19,186 nucleotides of DNA from a bacterium (GTDB lineage: Bacteria > Chloroflexota > Dormibacteria > UBA8260 > Bog-877): assembly GCA_021802115.1 (NCBI GenBank), contig JAKABA010000060.1, positions 1-19,186 on the forward strand, written 5' to 3'. How positions within the stretch are numbered: position 1 is the first letter of the stretch; every line of letters starts with the position of its first letter. The notes under the pieces were generated by a model. That model was not told where the DNA came from. It saw nothing but the letters and a program-made list of their open reading frames with translations, and made no database searches. Shown one piece after another: positions 14,876-19,186 of this stretch. A program made the translations under genes and the position numbers.

Positions 14876-16180
14876 GTGACCCCTCGGGCGCTGCTGCTGG
14901 GCGTGGCCTGCCTGGCGGTGGTCCTGGCCGGAGCCGCCCAGGGGTGGCTGACGATCGTCGGGCTGAGCCTGCTGGCGGCTCTCACTCTCGCCTGCCTCTG
15001 GGACTGGTGGTCAGCCCCCGGGTCCGCCGACTGGCGGGTCTCGCGGGAGCACCCGCCCGCCCTGGCGCTGGCCGGGGCCAACCAGATCTCGCTCAACTTC
15101 TTGGTGCAGGCCCGGTACACGTGCAGGGTGGAGGCGCGGGACGAGACCCCAGTCGAACTGGAGTGCCGGCCGGCCCTGCTCAGCTTCAGGCTGCCGCCGG
15201 GCCAGCTCACTCAGGTCAGCTATCTGGCCTTCCCAAAGCAGCGGGGAAGTCACCGCTTCGGCAACATCGTGGTCCGGACCGCGGGGCCGCTCGGGCTCTG
15301 GCGCCGCCAGGTGACGGTGCCGGCCGAGGAACGGATCCCGGTGTATCCGGCGCTGGCGGCGATAGGGCGGTGGGAGCAGCTGGTGCGCCGCGGCGCACTG
15401 CAGGAGATGGGGGTGCGGAGCTGGCGGCGGTTCGGCGAGGGCACCGAGTTCGCCGGGCTCAGGGACTATGTGCCTGGCGACGACCCCCGGCGGATCAACT
15501 GGCGGGCCAGCGCGCGCATGGGGAGGCCGATCTCCAGCGAGTTCGAGCCCGAGCGGTCGCGCCCCATCTGGCTGGTCCTGGACTGCGGCCGGCTCATGGC
15601 CGGCGCCCCTGATGGGCTGACCAAGCTGGACACCGCTCTCGCCGCGGCCCTGCTGCTGGCATGGGTGGCGCTCTTTCGGGGTGACCGGGTGGGGGCGCTG
15701 GCCGTGGCCGGCGAGGTCCTGGCGGAGATCTCCATGCGCGGGGGCAGGACCCACTACCGGCGGCTGCTGGATGGGCTGGTTGGGGTCCGCTCACTGCCGG
15801 TGGACCCCGATTGGGAGCTGGTGGTGGCGGAGCTGCGGCGGCGGCAGGGGCCCCGTTCCCTGGTGGTGTTCTTCACCGACCTGGGGGACCCTCGGGGGGC
15901 GCACGAGCTGGCAAGGGCGGGCGCGAGCCTGCGTCCTCGCCATCTGCCCCTGATGGTCACCCAGAGGGACCCGGTGCTGGAGCAGGCGGCCCTTGCCAGC
16001 CCCGACGACGAGCGGGCGCTCTACCGGCGGGCGGCCGCCCTGGCCCAGCTCGAGGACCGCGCGCTCGCGCTGGAGCGGCTGCGGTCCCTGGGGGTGATGT
16101 CGGTGGACAGCGGCCCCGAGGGGATCACCCCCCAGCTGCTGAATCGCTACCTCGAGCTGAAGGGCCGGGGTCTGCTGTGA
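14876..16180 (+). CDS. DUF58 domain protein (VWA-like partner of MoxR)
   Basis: This 434-residue protein has two close N-terminal membrane segments (within about residues 4-45), a beta-rich region and the DUF58 signature FGEGTEFAGLRDYVPGDDPR starting at Phe186, continuing INWRASARMG. A VWA-like fold follows, with LVLDCGRLM at Asp236. The metal-site pattern DxSxS is replaced by DCGRL, so a classical MIDAS is not intact. DUF58 proteins are thought to be the effectors of MoxR ATPases. The start GTG is chosen for the AGGAGG just upstream. It is the last gene of the operon. Its 3' end overlaps the convergent ispH gene by 56 nt, and no separate terminator is visible. Confidence 0.9.
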   Translation: MTPRALLLGVACLAVVLAGAAQGWLTIVGLSLLAALTLACLWDWWSAPGSADWRVSREHPPALALAGANQISLNFLVQARYTCRVEARDETPVELECRPALLSFRLPPGQLTQVSYLAFPKQRGSHRFGNIVVRTAGPLGLWRRQVTVPAEERIPVYPALAAIGRWEQLVRRGALQEMGVRSWRRFGEGTEFAGLRDYVPGDDPRRINWRASARMGRPISSEFEPERSRPIWLVLDCGRLMAGAPDGLTKLDTALAAALLLAWVALFRGDRVGALAVAGEVLAEISMRGGRTHYRRLLDGLVGVRSLPVDPDWELVVAELRRRQGPRSLVVFFTDLGDPRGAHELARAGASLRPRHLPLMVTQRDPVLEQAALASPDDERALYRRAAALAQLEDRALALERLRSLGVMSVDSGPEGITPQLLNRYLELKGRGLL

Positions 16181-17054
16181 CCGGGCTCGGCCCCGACATC
16201 CGCTCCAGGGTCTGAATCACCTCCCGGGTGATCTGCGAGGGGGTCGACGCCCCCGAGGTGACCCCGACCCGGCTCACCCCCTCAAACCACGCCGGCTGCA
16301 GGTCGGCGGCGGTGTCCACCAGATGGGCGGGCCGGTGAGCCAGCTCCTGGACCACCTGCACCAGCCGCTTGGTGTTGCTGCTCCGGGAGCTGCCCACCAC
16401 CACCACCACATCGCAGGAGGCCGCGGTCTCGACCGCCGCCTGCTGGCGTTCCTGGGTGGCGTTGCAGATCTCGTTGTGCACCTCGATGCGGGGAAACCGC
16501 TGCCGGAGCCGGTCGATGATCGCCTTGGTGTCCCAAACCGAGAGGGTGGTCTGGGTCGTGACCGCCAGCTTCTCCGCCGCCAACTCCAGCTGATCCACGT
16601 CCGCCAGGGTCTCCACCAAGTGGACGGCCTCCGGGGCCTCGCCCAGCACCCCCTCCGGTTCGGGATGGCCGCGCCTGCCGATGTAGACGATCTCGTACCC
16701 CTCGGCACTTAGCCGGCGCACCAGGTCGTGGGTCCGGATCACGTCGGTGCAGGTCGCATCGACCACGTTGAGGCCCTTGGCCAGGGCGCGCTCCCGAACC
16801 TCCGGGGAGACGCCGTGAGCGGTGAGCACCACCGTGCCCTCCTTCACCTTCTCCAGCGCCTCCAGCCGAGAGGGGGCGTCCACCAGCTGCACCCCGCGGT
16901 CGGCGAACTCCCTGGTCACGTGCTCGTTGTGGACCAGGTAGCCCAGCATCGCCACCGGTTCGCCGGGATGCTGCTCGGAGGCCACCCGCAGCGCCCGGAT
17001 CGCCTCCACCACCCCGTGGCAGTAGCCGCGAGGGGTGATCTTCACCACCTCCAT
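16125..17054 (-). CDS. ispH: 4-hydroxy-3-methylbut-2-enyl diphosphate reductase
   Basis: IspH makes IPP and DMAPP in the last step of the MEP isoprenoid pathway with a [4Fe-4S] cluster. All three cluster cysteines are present: Cys12 (GYCHGV), Cys102 (DATCTDV) and Cys197 (NEICNATQ). Substrate-binding residues are also present: His42 (VHNEH), His80 (TAHGVSP), His130-x-Glu132 (RRGHPEPEG), the SSRSSNTKRL loop and GVTSGASTPS. At 309 residues it is a normal length, and the MEVVKITPRGYCHGV start resembles enzymes of Gram-positive bacteria. ATG 17054 is chosen for this conserved N-terminus, although the frame is open to 17237. The last ~20 residues are a Ser/Pro/Gly tail that runs into the DUF58 gene on the other strand. 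A candidate -10 box ends 7 nt upstream. Confidence 0.96.
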   Translation of the reverse strand: MEVVKITPRGYCHGVVEAIRALRVASEQHPGEPVAMLGYLVHNEHVTREFADRGVQLVDAPSRLEALEKVKEGTVVLTAHGVSPEVRERALAKGLNVVDATCTDVIRTHDLVRRLSAEGYEIVYIGRRGHPEPEGVLGEAPEAVHLVETLADVDQLELAAEKLAVTTQTTLSVWDTKAIIDRLRQRFPRIEVHNEICNATQERQQAAVETAASCDVVVVVGSSRSSNTKRLVQVVQELAHRPAHLVDTAADLQPAWFEGVSRVGVTSGASTPSQITREVIQTLERMSGPSPVTADPGPSARGSDSAAGG

Positions 17055-17061
17055 TGACCTG

Positions 17062-17067
17062 ATCCTA
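17062..17067 (-). promoter_or_regulatory. Candidate -10 box (TAGGAT) for ispH, leaderless spacing
   Basis: Read leftward, TAGGAT is followed by 7 nt and then ATG 17054, so transcription would start at about the first coding base. No Shine-Dalgarno is present between them. It overlaps the TAG stop of the SpoIIM gene. No good -35 hexamer is seen. Confidence 0.42.
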
Positions 17068-18075
17068 CCAGTCGCTCGAAATCGGGCCGAAAGTCGCTCG
17101 TGCCTCGGTCCGACCGCGGCCGGAGGCGCGTCCTGCCAGGAGCAGCCAGGAGTAGAGCAGGATCCCCGACCCCGCTCCCACCCCCAGCTTGACGGCGGGC
17201 GGAAGTGGGGAGGGGGTGACGAACCCCTCGATGACACCCGCCACCACCAGCAGGCAGGCCATGCCCAGCGCCAGCTCCACCGCGGGGCGGGCGGCCAGGG
17301 TCAGCGCGGTGGTACGCCGCTGCAGCCCCGGGCGCAGCCAGGCGTCGCCCAGGCGGAGTCCGGCGCCGGCGGCGGCGCAGATCACGCTCAGCTCGATCAC
17401 GCCGTGGGGGACGATCAGCGACCAGAACTGGAGGTCGAGGCCGGCGGCGTGACTGGCGCTCGCCAGCACGCCCAGCATGAAGCCGTTTTCGAGGAGCAGG
17501 GCGACGGTGGGGAGCCCCAGCAACAACCCCAGCACGCAGGCCAAGGCCGCGACCCGGATGTTGTTCTGGATGATGAAGGCCGAAAGCTGGGAGCCGAACT
17601 GGCCGCTCAGGGCGACCGGATTGCCGAGGTGGTGGGAGGCGACGCTGGCCTGGAACCCGGCCGGCAGCAGCCCGACCAGGTCCGGCCGCAGCGCCACCGC
17701 CGCCCATCCCGCGGCCACCCCGACCAGCAGGCAGAAGGCGGCCAGGAGGGTGTACGGGGCCAGCTCCCGGAACCGTCGGGGCAACCCGAGGGCGAAGAAG
17801 CGAGGCAGCGCCGCCAGGCCGGGACCGGCTCGCCGGTAGAGGAGCGGCTGGGTCGTGGTCAACAGGGTCTGGAGGTAGGTCGTGAGCTCCGAGCCGGGAT
17901 AGTCCCGCCGACAGGTGGCGAGGTCGCCACTGGTCATGCGGATCAGCAGCGCCAGGCGGTCGATGTCTGCCGCCGAGGCCCTCCGGACCCCTCGGCCGCG
18001 CAGGCGTTCGCTGGTGGACACCAGCTCGTCCCACAAGGGACGCCGGGCGGCGATGAAGTCCTCCGGCGGCCTCAT
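17065..18075 (-). CDS. SpoIIM-family (DUF95) integral membrane protein
   Basis: This 336-residue protein starts with the soluble motif FIAARRPLWDELVSTSERL, then about 70 helical residues including RDYPGSELTTYLQTLL. Five or six membrane segments follow. The family hallmark is LIVPHGVIELSVICAAAGAG (about residues 222-241), with a preceding NNIRVAALA. In endospore formers SpoIIM helps engulfment with SpoIID and SpoIIP. This longer version with an N-terminal helical domain is widespread in non-sporulating bacteria next to RDD-protein, MoxR and DUF58 genes, where its role is unknown. No SpoIID or SpoIIP is in the window. It diverges from the RDD gene across 63 nt. Its stop lies just upstream of ispH, so read-through from this gene into ispH is possible. 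Confidence 0.9.
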   Translation of the reverse strand: MRPPEDFIAARRPLWDELVSTSERLRGRGVRRASAADIDRLALLIRMTSGDLATCRRDYPGSELTTYLQTLLTTTQPLLYRRAGPGLAALPRFFALGLPRRFRELAPYTLLAAFCLLVGVAAGWAAVALRPDLVGLLPAGFQASVASHHLGNPVALSGQFGSQLSAFIIQNNIRVAALACVLGLLLGLPTVALLLENGFMLGVLASASHAAGLDLQFWSLIVPHGVIELSVICAAAGAGLRLGDAWLRPGLQRRTTALTLAARPAVELALGMACLLVVAGVIEGFVTPSPLPPAVKLGVGAGSGILLYSWLLLAGRASGRGRTEARATFGPISSDW

Positions 18076-18100
18076 CGAGGCCGGCCTTCAACGAGCGCAG

Positions 18101-18118
18101 TGGCCGCGTATGGCCGCG
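18101..18118. repeat. Two direct copies of TGGCCGCG, 10 bp apart, between the divergent SpoIIM and RDD genes
   Basis: TGGCCGCG occurs at 18101-18108 and again at 18111-18118, one helical turn apart, in the 63-nt divergent spacer. It is followed at 18121-18127 by TTAAGAT, a possible rightward -10 element ending 11 nt before the RDD ATG. This could be an operator for both genes. In GC-rich DNA an 8-mer repeat can also arise by chance. Confidence 0.3.
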
Positions 18119-18138
18119 GTTTAAGATGCCGACCGGGC

Positions 18139-18915
18139 ATGCAGCAGGAATTCGGATACCGCACTCCGGAGAGCCTCCTCCTCTCGCAGCCGCTGGCGGG
18201 TATCGGGTCGCGGGGGCTGGCGGCGGTGGTCGACACGGCGATCATCCTGGTCATCATGCTGGCGCTGGTGTTCGGCGCGCTGGCGCTCGACGCCATCTCC
18301 CCCTCCTCCTCTGGCGTGGAGTCGCTGCTCATTCCCCTGGTGGTGGTGGCGTCGGTGGTGCCGGTGGCCTACTACGTGGTCTGCGAGGTGACCACCGCCG
18401 GGCGCTCACCCGGAAAGCTCATCTTCGGCCTGCGCGTGGTCGACCTGCAGGGGGTCCCCGTCGGCGTGGGCGATTCCCTGGTGCGGAACCTGATCCGGAT
18501 CCTGGACTTCCTCCCGCTCCTGTACGGCATCGGGGTGGTGACCATGTTCGCCGGAGGCCGCTCCCGGCGGCTCGGCGATCTCGCGGCGGGCACGGTCGTG
18601 GTCCACGACCATGGGGTGCGCCGCCTCGCCGAGGATAGGATCCCGGCCGAGCCCGCGCTCTCGGCCGGACTGGACCCCGGTCCTCCGCTGATGGCGATGG
18701 AGCGCTGCGGGCGCTTCGAGCTCGAGCTGATGGGGGAGTTCCTGCGCCGCTCGGGGCTCAGCCCGGAACGGCGCCGCGAGGTGGCGCGCGAACTGGTCGC
18801 CGCCATCTCCGTTCGGGCCGGGGTCAGGCTGGATGAGGGGGTGGGCGCCGAGGATCCCATCCACCTGGTGGAGCGGTCCTACCTGCAGCTGCGACAGCGC
18901 CTCACCGGTCCCTGA
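18139..18915 (+). CDS. RDD-family membrane protein with C-terminal helical extension
   Basis: This is 258 residues. The RDD domain (about 20-150) has three membrane segments with the family marks GSRGLAAVVDTAII, TTAGRSPGKLIFGLRVVD, RNLIRILDFLP and RSRRLGDLAAGTVVV. A cytoplasmic helical extension of about 90 residues follows (ELMGEFLRRSGLSPERRREV and onward). I recall such an extension from RDD proteins that sit beside SpoIIM-type genes. RDD proteins are poorly characterised; some are linked to ion transport. It diverges from the SpoIIM gene, and functional pairing with it is likely from context. ATG 18139 is supported by the conserved domain beginning soon after. No Shine-Dalgarno is evident apart from a weak purine stretch. 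The stop overlaps the end of the following leftward gene by 14 nt. Confidence 0.88.
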   Translation: MQQEFGYRTPESLLLSQPLAGIGSRGLAAVVDTAIILVIMLALVFGALALDAISPSSSGVESLLIPLVVVASVVPVAYYVVCEVTTAGRSPGKLIFGLRVVDLQGVPVGVGDSLVRNLIRILDFLPLLYGIGVVTMFAGGRSRRLGDLAAGTVVVHDHGVRRLAEDRIPAEPALSAGLDPGPPLMAMERCGRFELELMGEFLRRSGLSPERRREVARELVAAISVRAGVRLDEGVGAEDPIHLVERSYLQLRQRLTGP

Positions 18916-19186
18916 TCGCCGCCGGATCCCGCGCCGGATGCAGCCGGATCCGCAGGCGCCGCGGTCTCTCCCTGGCCACCTCGTCCCGACCTGGGGGGTC
19001 CGGATCCTCGGGCTGCCGACCCCGCTCGGGGGAACGGCTGCGCTGCGACTCCAGGTTGCGGCGGACCGTCGTCGGGCGCCGGGAGGCGTCGACCACCGAC
19101 TCCATGAAGGCCCAGCAGCGATAGGCGGCATAGGCGGCCAGCCCGAGCATGGTGAGCGAGGCCACCACGTTGAGGAGTCCCGCCAG
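18902..19186 (-). CDS. Partial small membrane protein, unknown function (5' end outside window)
   Basis: The frame is open to the right edge, so the gene probably begins outside the window; GTG codons at 19168 and 19171 are possible internal starts. The visible part begins with a hydrophobic segment (LAGLLNVVASLTMLGLAAYA), then YRCWAFMESVVDASRRPTT, then a strongly charged Arg/Glu/Pro-rich tail of about 55 residues. That is a single membrane anchor with a cytoplasmic or disordered tail. I do not recognise a family. Its 3' end overlaps the end of the RDD gene by 14 nt on the opposite strand. Confidence 0.55.
   Translation of the reverse strand: MAGLLNVVASLTMLGLAAYAAYRCWAFMESVVDASRRPTTVRRNLESQRSRSPERGRQPEDPDPPGRDEVARERPRRLRIRLHPARDPAAIRDR

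Noticed and set aside
13783..15210. Leftward open frame of 475 codons opposite the MoxR and DUF58 genes
   Set aside because: It spans two genes with clear family motifs and reads as a composition-driven shadow.
17065..18075. SpoIIM as evidence for endospore formation
   Set aside because: Long SpoIIM-family proteins next to RDD genes are common in non-sporulating bacteria, and no other sporulation gene is in the window.
17035..18138. Long N-terminal extension of the RDD frame through the SpoIIM gene
   Set aside because: The extension is antisense to SpoIIM and Gln/Gly/Arg-rich. The RDD domain begins just after ATG 18139.

Overview
This is a high-GC (about 70% by eye) chromosomal window with tightly packed genes, several TTG/GTG starts and stop/start overlaps. 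I see no insertion sequence, phage gene, CRISPR array or plasmid function. The gene content suggests a Gram-positive-like or monoderm soil-type bacterium from an Actinomycetota/Chloroflexota/Dormibacterota-like lineage: a DUF3151 protein, a short IspH of the kind seen in Gram-positive bacteria, PcsB-type coiled-coil cell-wall hydrolases, and a MoxR/DUF58/DUF4129/DUF4350 locus beside SpoIIM and RDD. The phylum is inference; there is no rRNA or other marker here to settle it.

Left part (1-5.7 kb), cell envelope: the 3' end of a class B penicillin-binding protein converges on mreB, which sits head to head with a membrane protein that looks like a dead serine/threonine-kinase receptor. Next are a secreted coiled-coil glucosaminidase and a HELGH zinc metalloprotease whose reading frame is broken once. 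A GC-rich hairpin follows the pseudokinase gene and another lies upstream of the protease.

Middle (5.8-10.9 kb): a GH15 glucoamylase/trehalase-like enzyme, a tRNA-Glu(CUC), a DUF3151 gene 35 nt behind it, and then a leftward group. That group is a small unknown membrane protein, a secreted coiled-coil CHAP hydrolase and a DHH/DHHA1 phosphoesterase, listed in transcription order. The CHAP protein and the glucosaminidase share a recognisable coiled-coil domain joined to different catalytic domains.

Right part (10.96-19.2 kb): a compact rightward operon encodes a polytopic membrane protein, a DUF4129 protein, a DUF4350 protein, a MoxR AAA+ ATPase and a DUF58 protein. Neighbouring genes overlap by 1-4 nt or lie a few nt apart. 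IspH (isoprenoid synthesis) and a SpoIIM-family protein run leftward against it. An RDD-family protein diverges from SpoIIM, and a partial small membrane protein closes the window. MoxR/DUF58/DUF4129/DUF4350 with SpoIIM/RDD is a recurrent neighbourhood whose biochemical role is poorly understood. It is presumed to be a AAA+/VWA-type chaperone system acting at the membrane. This locus is the strongest candidate here for an under-described system.
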